Positions 18,912 to 29,927 of a stretch of 64,000 nt of DNA are shown here, one piece after another. A model generated the notes under the pieces. The model saw only the letters and a list, made by a program, of their open reading frames with translations, was not told the origin of the DNA and did no database searches. The translations under genes and the position numbers were made by a program. Source of the DNA: Brachyspira intermedia PWS/A (GTDB taxonomy: Bacteria; Spirochaetota; Brachyspiria; Brachyspirales; Brachyspiraceae); assembly GCF_000223215.1 (NCBI RefSeq), contig NC_017243.1, positions 2,418,001-2,482,000 on the forward strand, read 5' to 3'. Every line of letters starts with the position of its first letter. The first letter of the stretch is position 1.

Positions 18912-20276
18912 ATGAAAAATAAAATCATTCGCATTCTGATGATAACCCTAATGACAGTAATAACTTTATATGCGGCAAATAATGAAAGCAATAATGATAA
19001 AGTAAAAGACATTACAATAAATAATACAGAAACAACAGATAATATAGAAAATACAGAATACATACAAATAGAAGATAATACATTAATAGAACCTGACAAA
19101 GAAGCTGATGAATATGCTGAAAATGAAAATATAAAAGAAGAAACAAAAGATAATAGCACTTTTAATGAAAGTAATAATGAAAAGTTGAAAAACACAGTAA
19201 TGACAAATGAAATAATAATGCCTAGTGAAGAATTATTAAAACTATTAGAAAAAAATAAAAATAAAACAGGCGTTGCTGAAATGATTGAATTGATAAATGA
19301 GGGCGGTATAAATGCTGCTTCAAAAGATAAAATTGATATAGAAGATATAATATGCCACACTAATACAACATCTTTAATGCTAGCATCATCATTTGGTCAT
19401 TATGATATAGCAAAAGCTTTGATTGATAATGGGGCTTTAGTTAATTTAAGAGCAGGCGATGGATTTAATGCTTTAATGGAAGCTGTAAGAACTGATAATA
19501 TAGAGATGGCAAAATTATTAATAGAACATAATTCTGATATAAATATAAAAAATAAAGACGGCAAAAATATGATTATGATTGCATGCGAAAACGGCAATGA
19601 AGAAATGTTTAATCTATTAATAGAAAATAATGCAGATATAAATGAAAAATCATCATGGGGAGCATCTGCACTTATTTATGCTTCTGAAAAAGGCAATATT
19701 AATATAATGCAATATTTAATAGATAACGGAATAGATGTTAATGGAAAAGCTGATGATAATGGGGACACTCCATTACTTTGGGCTGTTACAGGAGAGAATC
19801 CTTATGAAGCTTCAAAACTTTTAATAGAAAATGGTGCTGATGTGAATGCTACAAATAACAGCGGAGTTGCTCCTGCTACTATACTTGCTGGATCTGTTCC
19901 TAAAGTGGTTAAACTTTTAAAAGATAATGGTGCTGATTTAGATACAAAATTTGCAAATGATGATCCTCCTATAGCAATTGCTGCAAGCGTTGGTAATTTA
20001 GAAATAGTTAAGGCATTAGTTGAAAATGGTGCTGACGTGAACTATTATCCTAATGATATGAATTATACTGCAATATATCATGCTATAGATCAAGGCTGTT
20101 ATGAAGTTGCTGAATATTTATTCAAAAACGGAGTAGATTTAAATATAGAATTAAAACCTTCTGATGTTTATGGAGGTGCTATAAAAGAAAGTTATAATGT
20201 TTTAGAATATGCTGAAGCTATGCAGGATAAAAAAATGATTAACATAGTAAGCAAATATTATAAGAAGAAAAAATAA
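18912..20276 (+). CDS. Exported ankyrin-repeat protein
   Basis: A 454-aa protein with an N-terminal signal segment (residues 1-22, ending TLYAAN) and an acidic Asn/Glu-rich linker to about residue 105. About nine ankyrin repeats follow, for example ALMEAVRTDNIEMAKLLIEH and PLLWAVTGENPYEASKLL. Ankyrin repeats bind proteins; the partner is unknown. It is a close paralogue of the gene at 51783-53084, which lacks about 21 linker residues. Repeat elements with outward promoters flank it on both sides. Confidence 0.85.
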   Translation: MKNKIIRILMITLMTVITLYAANNESNNDKVKDITINNTETTDNIENTEYIQIEDNTLIEPDKEADEYAENENIKEETKDNSTFNESNNEKLKNTVMTNEIIMPSEELLKLLEKNKNKTGVAEMIELINEGGINAASKDKIDIEDIICHTNTTSLMLASSFGHYDIAKALIDNGALVNLRAGDGFNALMEAVRTDNIEMAKLLIEHNSDINIKNKDGKNMIMIACENGNEEMFNLLIENNADINEKSSWGASALIYASEKGNINIMQYLIDNGIDVNGKADDNGDTPLLWAVTGENPYEASKLLIENGADVNATNNSGVAPATILAGSVPKVVKLLKDNGADLDTKFANDDPPIAIAASVGNLEIVKALVENGADVNYYPNDMNYTAIYHAIDQGCYEVAEYLFKNGVDLNIELKPSDVYGGAIKESYNVLEYAEAMQDKKMINIVSKYYKKKK

Positions 20277-20288
20277 TTATAATTTTAA

Positions 20289-20621
20289 TGTATACCTAAA
20301 CAACTATATTTTGTCAAAAATAAAGTTATATTTTTGTTTTTATATATGGGGCTTTGCCCCATACCCCAGTTCTTTTACCGAGTAGGTACCTTTCGGTATT
20401 GGTATAAAAGAACCAAAAAAACTGCATTTTTAGTCTAAATTTAGGTTATATTATACATTTAACACATATATTTTTAATATAAAGTTCTAACAATTGCGTT
20501 TTCGCGAAGCGTGCCTGCGGCAGCAACTTTGGCGAAGCCCGCAGAGCGTGTGCGGCAAAAAAGTTGATAATAGATTTACAAAAATATAGAAAATAACAAA
20601 ATATAATTGTTTAGGTATATT
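20289..20621. mobile_element. Palindrome-bounded repeat element
   Basis: A gene-free element with inverted copies of the same half-dyad at both ends: TGTATA-N17-TGTCAA at 20289-20317 and ATAACA-N17-TATATT at 20593-20621. The core has TGGGGCTTTGCCCCA, a GTTCTTTTACC...GGTATAAAAGAAC dyad and a G/C-rich patch at 20498-20560. The left end fires antisense toward the ankyrin gene. The right end points into the downstream gene. Confidence 0.65.
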
Positions 20622-20650
20622 GTTACAAATATTTTCTAGGAAGTTAATTT

Positions 20651-21097
20651 ATGAAAACAAATATCAATATCGAAGAATGCATTAATGATGCAAAAAATGT
20701 TTTTGGTAAAGGATTCGGATGTTCTGAAGCTATAATATATGCTTTAAACAAACATTTTGAATTTAATTTAAGCGATGATGCTATAGCTATGAGTTCATCA
20801 TTTTTGAGAGGAGTTGGAGGAAGCGGATGCTTATGCGGTGCTGTTGCTGCAAGCTCTATGTGTTTGGGGTTTTTATTTGGAAGAAGAGAACCCCATCAAA
20901 AAGTAGATAATTGTCTTAGATTAAGCAATGAATTTCATGATAGTTTTAAAAAAGAGTTCAAATCAACTTGCTGCAGAGTGATAACAAAAGGAATGGAGCA
21001 AAACTCAGAAGAAAGAAAAAAATCCTGCAAAGATGTTGTTGCTTTCACTACAGAAACTACAGCAAAAATGATAATGAGAGAATTAAATAAAAATTAA
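20651..21097 (+). CDS. C_GCAxxG_C_C family protein
   Basis: A 148-aa protein of the redox-type C_GCAxxG_C_C family (PF09719). FGCSEAIIYAL is near residue 24 and GGSGCLCGAVAA near 56-67. Conserved distal cysteines follow (CLRLS, STCCRV, KSCKD). Members are thought to bind metal or carry redox cysteines, sometimes with electron-transfer partners. The ribosome site is AGGAAG. The likely promoter is the right end of the adjacent repeat element. It overlaps the convergent gene by 4 bp. Confidence 0.8.
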   Translation: MKTNINIEECINDAKNVFGKGFGCSEAIIYALNKHFEFNLSDDAIAMSSSFLRGVGGSGCLCGAVAASSMCLGFLFGRREPHQKVDNCLRLSNEFHDSFKKEFKSTCCRVITKGMEQNSEERKKSCKDVVAFTTETTAKMIMRELNKN

Positions 21098-22275
21098 AAA
21101 ATATTATAAAACAAAGGCATTATAAAACATACTATAAAAGCTATGATTCCATAAACATATACATAATAGCTTCTATTGTTTGTTAGTATAATGTCTTTTA
21201 TATTTTTTATACTATTTAATTTTTTTAATGATTTTATATTATCAAAAATTATCAAAATAAAATGAATAAGCATTATTATATTTGTAAAAATCAAAGTTAA
21301 TTTATTTGGACTTATTCCATATTCTTTTATTCTATATATTGTAGAAGTTAAAATTATTATATTAAAAATAAATGCTACAATAGGAAATACAATATAAACT
21401 AATTTAGTAAATATGCTTGATTTATAATCCATTCTTACAAAAAATAAATTTACGGCCCCTATAGCAAGAGCAACATTATAAATTATAAAATTTATTCTGA
21501 TATCATAAGGACTGCTATAAGGAATAATTGGCACTATTATAGAAAATAAATGCTTAATTATATTATATAAACTTATATACATTATTATTCTTGAAAAGTA
21601 TATTGATATATTTTTTACATCTTTTTTATAAAGAAAATAAATTATAAAAGGAGTAAAAGCAAATATATAAAATACAGATAATATAAAAACATTAAAGACA
21701 ATAAGTGTATCATCAAATATATTTATAATAATTCCTCTAAATAAATTAATTACTGCTGCAAAAAACATCATAAACATTACAGAAATAATTGCAGGTACAA
21801 TAGAAGTTAATATAATTATATTGGCACTGAAAGTAAATGCCTGATTAATATCTTTATAATTTTTATACTGATTGAATGATAAAGCAAACATTATAAAAAA
21901 TATAATATCCAAAAATAAATTCTTATTCAAAATCGTATGAACAAAGAAAATCAACTTTTTATCTCTATCTATTATATCTTTAAATGTAAACTCTGATGAA
22001 GGTATAATCACACTGAGAATGCCTACAAATAAAAATATTAAAAAAGTTATGAATATTTTTTTCTTATTGTCTAAATTAAACATAAGAGAAAAACAAAATA
22101 AATAAAAAATCCTAAAAACAAAAAAATGAGATGTTATTTCAGTAATTCTATAATCTGAATTGATATTTAAAGCAAAAAATAAAAAATATATGGTAAAAGG
22201 CAATATAGAAATTAATGCTAGTATTATAATATTTTTTTGTGATTGTGTTTTTAATTCTTTTATTAAACTATTCAT
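21094..22275 (-). CDS. Polytopic membrane protein
   Basis: A 393-aa, Ile/Phe-rich protein with about 11 hydrophobic helices from residue 17 to the C-terminus and short charged loops. The layout is reminiscent of DUF4153-type membrane proteins, but I cannot confirm this. No transport signature is visible. It is convergent with, and overlaps by 4 bp, the preceding gene. There is no clear ribosome site and no obvious operon partner. Confidence 0.6.
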   Translation of the reverse strand: MNSLIKELKTQSQKNIIILALISILPFTIYFLFFALNINSDYRITEITSHFFVFRIFYLFCFSLMFNLDNKKKIFITFLIFLFVGILSVIIPSSEFTFKDIIDRDKKLIFFVHTILNKNLFLDIIFFIMFALSFNQYKNYKDINQAFTFSANIIILTSIVPAIISVMFMMFFAAVINLFRGIIINIFDDTLIVFNVFILSVFYIFAFTPFIIYFLYKKDVKNISIYFSRIIMYISLYNIIKHLFSIIVPIIPYSSPYDIRINFIIYNVALAIGAVNLFFVRMDYKSSIFTKLVYIVFPIVAFIFNIIILTSTIYRIKEYGISPNKLTLIFTNIIMLIHFILIIFDNIKSLKKLNSIKNIKDIILTNNRSYYVYVYGIIAFIVCFIMPLFYNIF

Positions 22276-22347
22276 AATTATTTTTTCTTGATATTTATTT
22301 TTTATAGATTATCTATTCAAATAGAAAAAAAATCAATTAATAAATAA

Positions 22348-22388
22348 TAAAAAAGCCAATAGCTTAATTATTAAATTAAACTATTGGC
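22348..22388 (-). terminator. Terminator after pckG
   Basis: On the minus strand, GCCAATAG...CTATTGGC forms a stem with a T-run, placed 27 bp after the pckG stop codon. Confidence 0.85.
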
Positions 22389-22414
22389 AAATTAAAGGAA
22401 TTTTACTTTATCAA

Positions 22415-24208
22415 TTATTTGCTTAATCTAGCTCTTAATTCTTCTAATTGTTTTTTAAGTCTTTCAGGTAATCTTGAACCGAATTTAGCATAATGAGCTT
22501 CGATTTGATTAGCTTGATCTTTCCAAGCTTCAACATCTACTCTCATAAGCTCTTTGAAATCAGCTTCAGGAATATCTAAACCTTTAAGATCTAAATCGCC
22601 TTCTTTAGGCATTTTACCTATAGGAGTGTCAACAGCGTCGATTTTACCTTCAACTCTTTCACACATCCATTTTAATACTCTTGAGTTATCACCGAATCCA
22701 GGCCATAACCATTTACCGTCAGCATCTTTTCTGAACCAGTTTACATAGAAGATTCTAGGAGCTTTATCACCTAATTTATCTCCCATTTCAAGCCAGTGGT
22801 TCATATAATCGCCCATATTGTAACCAGCAAATGGAAGCATAGCAAATGGGTCAAATCTTAATGCACCAACTGCACCGATATTAGCAGCAGTAGTTTCACT
22901 AGCAGCAGTAGAACCCATAAATACACCATGATCCCAGTTATAAGATTCATGTACTAATGGCATAACTGAAGCTCTTCTTCCACCGAAGATGAATATATCT
23001 ATAGGTACACCTTTAGGGTCTTCCCAATCTGGACAAATTACAGGACATTGTCTAGCAGGAGCTGTGAATCTAGCATTAGGGTGAGCACCTTTTTCACCGC
23101 TTTCTGGAGTCCAATCATTACCTTTCCAGTCTATACCATGTTTAGGAGCTTCTCCCATACCTTCCCACCATACATCACCGTCATCTGTTTCTACACAGTT
23201 AGTGAATATAGTGTTTTCTTTTATTGAATCCATAGCCATAGGGTTAGAATCATAAGAAGTTCCAGGAGCTACACCAAAGAAACCAGCTTCTGGGTTGATA
23301 GCATAAAGTCTGCCGTCTTCAGGATTTATTTTCATCCAAGCAATATCGTCACCTATAGTTTCACATTTCCAACCTGGGATAGTTGGCTGTAACATAGCAA
23401 GGTTAGTTTTACCGCAAGCACTTGGGAATGCAGCAGCTATATGGAATTTTTTACCTTCTGGGTTAGTTAAGCGTAAGATAAGCATGTGTTCTGCCATCCA
23501 GCCTTCTCTTCTAGCCATAGCAGAAGCGATACGTAAAGCGAAACATTTTTTACCAAGTAAAGCGTTTCCGCCGTAACCTGAACCATAAGACCATATTAAG
23601 TTTTCATTAGGGAAATGAGAAATATATTTTTTCTCTATTGGAGCACATGGCCATTTAGTATCTTTTTCACCGTCAGCAAGAGGAGCACCTACAGAGTGTA
23701 AGCAAGGTATGAACTCGCCGTCAGCACCTAATACTTCTAATACTTTAGTACCAACTCTAGTCATTATATGCATGTTACATACAACGTAAGGGCTGTCAGT
23801 GATTTCTACACCGATTTTAGCTATAGGAGAACCAACAGGACCCATAGAGAAAGGAATTACATACATAGTTCTATTTTTCATACAACCTTTATATAATTCT
23901 TTCATAGTTCCTTTTAATTCATCTGGAGCCATCCAGTGATTAGTAGGACCAGCATCTTCTTTATCTGGATAACTAATAAAAGTTCTATCTTCAACACGTG
24001 CTACGTCAGAAGGATCACTTCTGAAAGAATGACTGTGAGGTCTTTTTTTAAGAGGTTTTGCTAAACCTAATTCTACCAAACCGTTCATGCAGTTGTCATA
24101 TTCTTCTTTAGTTCCATCACATACATATATATCTTTTGGCTGACACATATCTGCTACTTCTTTAATCCAAGCTTTAAGCTTCTCATGTTTTAATTCTTCA
24201 ACCTTCAT
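22415..24208 (-). CDS. pckG: Phosphoenolpyruvate carboxykinase (GTP)
   Basis: A 597-aa enzyme interconverting oxaloacetate and phosphoenolpyruvate with GTP. The P-loop FPSACGKTN is at residues 261-269 with the reactive Cys265. [17 protein letters not shown] binds oxaloacetate, and [14 protein letters not shown] lies near 408-421. Length matches the GTP class rather than the ATP class. In fermentative anaerobes it often runs toward C4 acids. It has AGGAG before ATG and its own terminator. Confidence 0.97.
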   Translation of the reverse strand: MKVEELKHEKLKAWIKEVADMCQPKDIYVCDGTKEEYDNCMNGLVELGLAKPLKKRPHSHSFRSDPSDVARVEDRTFISYPDKEDAGPTNHWMAPDELKGTMKELYKGCMKNRTMYVIPFSMGPVGSPIAKIGVEITDSPYVVCNMHIMTRVGTKVLEVLGADGEFIPCLHSVGAPLADGEKDTKWPCAPIEKKYISHFPNENLIWSYGSGYGGNALLGKKCFALRIASAMARREGWMAEHMLILRLTNPEGKKFHIAAAFPSACGKTNLAMLQPTIPGWKCETIGDDIAWMKINPEDGRLYAINPEAGFFGVAPGTSYDSNPMAMDSIKENTIFTNCVETDDGDVWWEGMGEAPKHGIDWKGNDWTPESGEKGAHPNARFTAPARQCPVICPDWEDPKGVPIDIFIFGGRRASVMPLVHESYNWDHGVFMGSTAASETTAANIGAVGALRFDPFAMLPFAGYNMGDYMNHWLEMGDKLGDKAPRIFYVNWFRKDADGKWLWPGFGDNSRVLKWMCERVEGKIDAVDTPIGKMPKEGDLDLKGLDIPEADFKELMRVDVEAWKDQANQIEAHYAKFGSRLPERLKKQLEELRARLSK

Positions 24209-24430
24209 GAATATTACTCCTTTATTAAATTTGTTGCATCAATTATACAATAAAACGCATTTTTAGTAAATGATTTTTGTAAATTTATTAATTATTTTAT
24301 AATATACAAAAAATATATTTAAAGACAATATTTTTATTAGTTTTTTATAAAAAATGCACTATATATCATCAACAGTAAAAACACATTCAGTACATATTAA
24401 CAGCAGGTATTCAATTTTTTATAATAAAAA

Positions 24431-26851
24431 CTATTTTTTTAGAAAACCATACTCATATACTTTTATGCTTATTTTTTCAGCTAATATATTCATTTTTTCT
24501 TTTAAATTTTTCATTAAAGAATCATATTCTTCATCATTACTTTTATTATTCATACGGTTATTTTTAAATCCTTGAAAATATCCGCGTATATCATAAAAAG
24601 AAAAATTAATGTTGATATTACTAAAAGAGTGATAATATTTCCATAGTTCCTTACCTGACTCAAAAATTTCTAAAGACTCATTAGAAAAAACTATAGGTTC
24701 ATCGCCGTGATAGAAATCTTTATTATCATATAATAATAAATCACTTTTTTTATTTTCTGTTTTAATTTGACCTTTGATAAAATCCGTCATAAAATGAGAA
24801 TCAAAAATGCCATTAGCATTAACTTCTTCTTTAGTAAAAGGTATCCAATGATTAATCCCTCGCTGTGAAGAAATACGATTCTGCGGATGAAATAGTGTAA
24901 AAGCAAGACAGTCTGAATGAAACTCTTTATCATAAGTCCAATCTTCATTAGGATAAAGAAACTGGTCACGGTCATTAAGCCAATCTGATTTAATACATTA
25001 TCTTACAGATAAATAAATGCATAAAGGTATTAAATTATTTAAGTTTATCCATACACCTCTTGGATTTACAACTTGTTCTCTACTATTTAAAATATAAATA
25101 ATGTTATTATGCTGAAAATCATTACCATTAATGCCATCTAAAAAACCGATATTATTATCATCATTTGTCTTATATTCATTAACAAATTGATTTATATACC
25201 TATCATTTTTATAAGAATATATCTTTTTTCTACCAAGAGATTTATTATTTTTATCAAATACATTTACTCTTATATGCTTTGCCCTATTTTCTTTTGAAGT
25301 ATCCCAAATTAAAAAACCTATAGGAAACTGTCCTTTTACATTATCAAAAGTATCAGCAGGCACTATAAATCCTTTTAAAAACTTAGCTCTAAAAGTTTCT
25401 CTAAAACTTTCAAATGCACTTCCATTGACATATTTTAGTGTTGAAAAACAACTTAATATACATCCGTTTAATTCTTTATAAACTCGTATAAAAAATTGTG
25501 CAAATAATTCACGTCCTGCAGTTTTTAATATATCCATATATCTGCTATGAGTTACAGAAATATTTACTCCTACTTTTCCTTGTTTTCTTTTTTTTGTAGA
25601 TACTTCAGCGTATGGAGGATTTATATATATTACTAGTTTTTTTCTTTCATTTTCATCGTTGATTATTTTTTGTAGGGCTTTAGGACATTTATCAAAGTCA
25701 TCGTTCAAAAAATCAAATTGAAACACATTGTCTTCCAATAAATTAGCCCCATTTTTTATACGCTCTTTCATTATATCTACATCTGCCTTATCTATAGTAG
25801 AAGCAAATATTTTATATTTATGTGTAAGTCCGGCCAATAGATTTCCTGTACCTGCAGCACAATCCCATATATAATATTCTTCCTGCCAATTCTCACCCAA
25901 TGCTTCAGCAATATATTCTTGACTCTTTTCAACCCATATACGAGGTGTAAAAAATGAGCCTTTTCTTTCTCTTATATCCTGAGATACTAATAAATCACGT
26001 CTTTCTATTATATAATCCCAGTATTCCTCTTTAGGCGGTCTTTTATAAATCTTCCAAAACTCATTATGATTTTTCTGATTATCATTAAAATATACTTACC
26101 TTATTTGTATAAAACCTTCATTGTCTATTTTTCTGTCAAGTTCATAATAATTATTCTTTAAAAGTACAAATAATTTATCTTTAAGACTCATATTATTTTC
26201 GCTTAATAAATCAGCAAGATAAAAGTCGGCATCTATTATACCGCTTTTTTTTACAGTATTCCAATCGGCTGTAATTGAAGGTTTTACTCTTTCAAGCCAT
26301 TTATAATAAATATTCACAAAATTATTTTTATCTACTTGTATTTTATTTAATAAAGTTTTATCTGTATTAAAATTGTCTTTAATAAACTTTTTTATTTCTT
26401 CTTCATCTTCATCAAAAGAATACCATAAACTTTCTTCTTTTAATGTTTCTTTTGATAAATTATAAAGCTCTTTAAACTCTTTGGTATTATAATCAGATGG
26501 AGTTATATTCCAATTAAAGTCAGTTTTTGAGAATATATGCATAACTTTATGATATTCTATAAAAGCAATTTTTTCACTATCAAAAGCTCCTAAAAATTTT
26601 GGAGGAATTTTTTTATCAAATATTCTTTTTTTACCTATAGTTAAAATTAGCTGAACAAAAGATTTATATATATCGCTTTTAGCTTTTTTAGCCTCAGCCC
26701 ATAACATATAAATATCAGTATTTCTCTTTAGACTAACAGTAAAATCTATTTCATTAATTATCTGAGTATTATCAAAATCATTAAAGAAATCTAAAGCTAT
26801 TTTATTTTTTAATTCTTCTTCTCTTAAATTATTGCTATATATCATATGCAT
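24431..26851 (-). pseudogene. Type IIG-like restriction-methyltransferase, two in-frame stops
   Basis: One continuous 807-codon frame is interrupted only by TAA at 26096-26098 and TAA at 24998-25000; there is no frameshift. The N-terminal part has a possible PD-(D/E)XK site (TDIYMLWAEAKK). The middle has N6-adenine methylase motif I (DCAAGTGNLL) and motif IV (NPPY). The C-terminal part is the conserved SDWLNDRDQFLYPN...NHWIPFT segment of this family. Both stops follow an Arg codon and are probably single-base changes. It is likely inactive unless readthrough occurs. Confidence 0.85.
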
Positions 26852-26948
26852 ATCCCTTTATAAGAATATATTAAAATATATATGAACAAATTTCAATATA
26901 ATAATGAAAAACTAAATATCGTATAAATCTTTTTTTATACTTTAGTTA

Positions 26949-27050
26949 TGCTTAGCTTATTTGACACGGCAAAAAGAATATTAGCAACACTAAACGCTCC
27001 ATAGAATGCAGCAATTTATTAAAGATAGCAGAATAGAAATAATAGACAAA
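26949..27050 (+). pseudogene. Possible short gene remnant
   Basis: ATG at 26949 opens MLSLFDTAKRILATLNAP and then TAG; the downstream codons resemble a continuation but hold several stops. It may be the 5' scrap of a lost gene. Weak evidence. Confidence 0.2.
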
Positions 27051-27069
27051 CTATAAAATATATAATTAT

Positions 27070-27252
27070 CTATTTTCTCAATTCTGTTTTTATATCATCT
27101 AAAATCTTTCTTATATTTCTTAATTCATAAGCTATATTATTTAATGCACTTGAATCCTTGCTGCTGAACTCTGAATAAAGTTTCGGCATAACATTATAAC
27201 TGAATATAGTCAATACAATTCCAATGAATAAACCTACAAAAAATTTTTTCAT
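27070..27252 (-). CDS. Small single-pass membrane protein
   Basis: A 60-aa protein: MKKF, a transmembrane helix at about residues 4-24, then an amphipathic Leu/Ile/Lys-rich helix (NIAYELRNIRKILDDIKTEL) that could form a coiled coil. It lies 17 bp downstream of an OppA-type gene on the same strand and is probably co-transcribed. Its role is unknown. Confidence 0.6.
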   Translation of the reverse strand: MKKFFVGLFIGIVLTIFSYNVMPKLYSEFSSKDSSALNNIAYELRNIRKILDDIKTELRK

Positions 27253-27269
27253 AAATTAAAATCCTATTA

Positions 27270-28880
27270 TTATTGATTACTTATATAAGCATTTCTAAAA
27301 TCATATATAGAAAAAATATCATATTTCACACCATGAAGTTTTTTGCTCTGCATAATAGTAGCCTTATCATAATATATAGGTATTATAGCCATATCCTCTT
27401 GTATGAGTATACGCTCTGCATCATAGGCTGCTTTTATTCTTATATCTTCATTTGCATTTGTCATAGCAATATCAACTAAATAATCATAAACAGCATTTGT
27501 GTATCCGCCGTCATTGCCCAAACCATCAAGCTGAAAAAGTCTTAAATAACCAGATGCCTGATTATAAGCAACACTAGTTCCAGCCTTTATCATCTGAAAA
27601 CTTCCGTCTTTTATTGACTGCAAATATGTTGTAGGCTCTTCATATCTAAGTTTTAAATCTATACCCAAATTATTTTTATACATACTTTGAATTGCCTCTG
27701 CAACGAATAATGATGAAGGATTAGTTGTAGTTATTAATTCTATTATAGGAAATTTTTTTATATCAGCATATCCGGCCTGAGCAAGAAGTTTTTTAGCTTC
27801 TTCAATATTTTTATTATAATTACTTTCTTCTAAAGAAATATATTGAGGGGCATTATCTCTGAAATTGTTAGTACCAATTTTTACATTAATAGGCACAAAT
27901 CCGTCAGCAGCTACCCTGCCCCCGCCTAAAACATTATTTACTATATAGTTTCTGTCTATACCAAGTGCCAATGCTTTTCTAACTAAAGGATTATTAAAAG
28001 GTCTTCTTTTTAAGTTAACCATATAATAAGCAATAGATGTTATGTCAACTTCTCTTCCTATGCCCTGCTCTATCAAAGAAGCTCTCTCATTCTCTGGTGC
28101 TTCCGGATAAAATAGTATACTATCTGCATAAATTGCCGCAACTGCAGTATTAACATCTTCTAAAAATTCAAAAGTTATTTTTTCAGCCTTAACATTATCT
28201 TTATCCCAATAATAAGGATTTTTCTCCATAACTATTTTTACAGCCTCTTCATATTCAGTCATTATATAAGGACCATTTCCAACATAATGATCTTTAGTCA
28301 ATGCCCAATCTTCTCCATAAGTTTCTATAATATCCTCTCTTACAGGTGAAGCAATATCACTAGCCATAGCCTCTTCAAAATATGGTAAAGGTATATCAAG
28401 CTCAATTTTTAAAGTATAATCATCTAAAGCATAAACTCCAAGTTCTTCTAATTTTTTATCGCCTTTCATTATACTCTGAGCATTCTTTATTATATCAAAT
28501 CCCAAAGAAAAAGGAGAAGCAACTTCAGGATCAATTAATCTTCTTAAAGTGTATACAAAATCATTAGCAGTTAAATCTTTACCGTCTGACCATTTAGCGT
28601 TATCTCTTAAATGAAATATATAAACTGTATTATTACTCATAGACTCCCAGCTTTCAGCAAGTGCAGGAATTATAGTACCGTCTTCATCTCTTTGAGTGAG
28701 AGTTTCAAAAGCATGTGTTATGTAAACTGCAGTATTAATGCCTTTAGCAAATGCCGGATCCAAACTGCTGGGCATTCCTCCTACTGATACAACTATACCT
28801 TCATTAGATGATTTAAGATTAGAACATGATAACAAAAATATATTGGCAATCAAAATTATTACAAAAATTAGTTTCTTCAT
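27270..28880 (-). CDS. Peptide ABC transporter substrate-binding lipoprotein (OppA-like)
   Basis: A 536-aa family 5 solute-binding protein. The lipoprotein signal peptide ends in a lipobox at LLSC (Cys19). The family signature near GTINTAVYITHAFETLTQRD-like residues and the AKWSDGKDLTANDFVYTLRR segment (about 110-130) are typical. It captures oligopeptides outside the inner membrane for an Opp permease, not encoded in this window. A paralogue lies at 44929-46530. Confidence 0.93.
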   Translation of the reverse strand: MKKLIFVIILIANIFLLSCSNLKSSNEGIVVSVGGMPSSLDPAFAKGINTAVYITHAFETLTQRDEDGTIIPALAESWESMSNNTVYIFHLRDNAKWSDGKDLTANDFVYTLRRLIDPEVASPFSLGFDIIKNAQSIMKGDKKLEELGVYALDDYTLKIELDIPLPYFEEAMASDIASPVREDIIETYGEDWALTKDHYVGNGPYIMTEYEEAVKIVMEKNPYYWDKDNVKAEKITFEFLEDVNTAVAAIYADSILFYPEAPENERASLIEQGIGREVDITSIAYYMVNLKRRPFNNPLVRKALALGIDRNYIVNNVLGGGRVAADGFVPINVKIGTNNFRDNAPQYISLEESNYNKNIEEAKKLLAQAGYADIKKFPIIELITTTNPSSLFVAEAIQSMYKNNLGIDLKLRYEEPTTYLQSIKDGSFQMIKAGTSVAYNQASGYLRLFQLDGLGNDGGYTNAVYDYLVDIAMTNANEDIRIKAAYDAERILIQEDMAIIPIYYDKATIMQSKKLHGVKYDIFSIYDFRNAYISNQ

Positions 28881-28925
28881 AATATTTATTCTCTTTATAA
28901 TATGATTATATTAATTATATATTTA

Positions 28926-28956
28926 AATATGATAACCAAATATATAATTATGTCAA
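28926..28956 (-). promoter_or_regulatory. Candidate promoter of oppA-like gene
   Basis: TTGACA on the minus strand (28951-28956) with a poor -10 (CATATT or ATCATA). About 28 nt around the -35 is identical to the region upstream of kptA at 29788-29815. Confidence 0.4.
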
Positions 28957-29181
28957 CTATATTATGTTAATATAATTTCCGCACGGTGAATGAATAAAAA
29001 ATATAAATATGTTATTTTTATTAATTTATATACTAAACAATAAAAAATAAATCGTGCGTAGATATTTTTTTAAATCTAATAAAAACTTGGGTGGGGACTA
29101 AAATTTATAATTATGCTTTAAAAATAATTAAAATTTTATTCTCTAAATAAAACTAAAAAATATAAAGGGCGGGGATTCTTA

Positions 29182-29742
29182 TTAAATCACATCTATAATA
29201 TATTTAGGATCAACATAATCACATAGCCAAACTTTATTTTCAGACAAATAAAATTTAATACCGTCTTCATACATTTGCTTTGAATTAATTTTTATTATTG
29301 CAGGCTTTCCATGACGCTCTCCTACTTTTTTAGCAGTTTCTTCTGTAAGAGATAAATGCACATGAAGCCTTCCCATTTTTTTTATGCCTTCCTGTTTTAT
29401 ACTTTCTATATTATCAATAGAAGTTCCATGAAATAATATTTCAGGAGGCTCTTTTTCTTCAAATTGTAAATCTACATTTATACTATGTCCTTGATTAGCT
29501 CTTATTAATGTATGATTTTCATTAAAACTAAATCTCTTTTTATCATTATACAGTACTACTCTTTCAAGTATATCTTCATTTATATTTCTTCCTGTAGCTT
29601 TTATTTTTTCTATTAATTCATAAACATTTGCCCAGCCGTCTTTTGATAATGTGAGTCCTATATTTTCAGGTTTATGCCTTAATACTAAGCTAACAAATTT
29701 ACTTATTTTTATTTCCTCTTTAGTTAATTTATTATCTTTCAT
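29182..29742 (-). CDS. kptA: RNA 2'-phosphotransferase, Tpt1/KptA family
   Basis: A 186-aa enzyme that removes an internal RNA 2'-phosphate using NAD+, as in yeast tRNA splicing. Family landmarks are KFVSLVLRHKPE (residues 13-24), the winged-helix part to about 85, LFHGTSIDNIESIKQEGI near 107-125, and RLHVHLS near 129. The physiological substrate in bacteria, which lack the classic eukaryotic splicing pathway, is uncertain. AGGA lies before the ATG. Confidence 0.93.
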   Translation of the reverse strand: MKDNKLTKEEIKISKFVSLVLRHKPENIGLTLSKDGWANVYELIEKIKATGRNINEDILERVVLYNDKKRFSFNENHTLIRANQGHSINVDLQFEEKEPPEILFHGTSIDNIESIKQEGIKKMGRLHVHLSLTEETAKKVGERHGKPAIIKINSKQMYEDGIKFYLSENKVWLCDYVDPKYIIDVI

Positions 29743-29770
29743 TTTTAATTCCTAAAAAACAGATAAATAT

Positions 29771-29799
29771 AAAATAATGCCATTTATTAATTATGTCAA
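29771..29799 (-). promoter_or_regulatory. Candidate kptA promoter
   Basis: TTGACA (29794-29799), a 17-nt spacer and TATTTT (29771-29776) on the minus strand, 28 bp before the ATG. Confidence 0.5.
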
Positions 29800-29927
29800 C
29801 TATATTATGTTAATACTAATATTTAATAAAGCTTTACTCAGCCCGCCCACCCGCCCCAAATCTCTTGTAAAAAATTATTTTACATGTAATATATATGCAA
29901 ATTTTTACTTGAATAAAGGATATATTT

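Noticed and set aside
24787..24975. A 62-codon frame between the restriction-modification fragments
   Set aside because: It is in a different frame; the true methyltransferase frame continues through this stretch with the conserved family segment.
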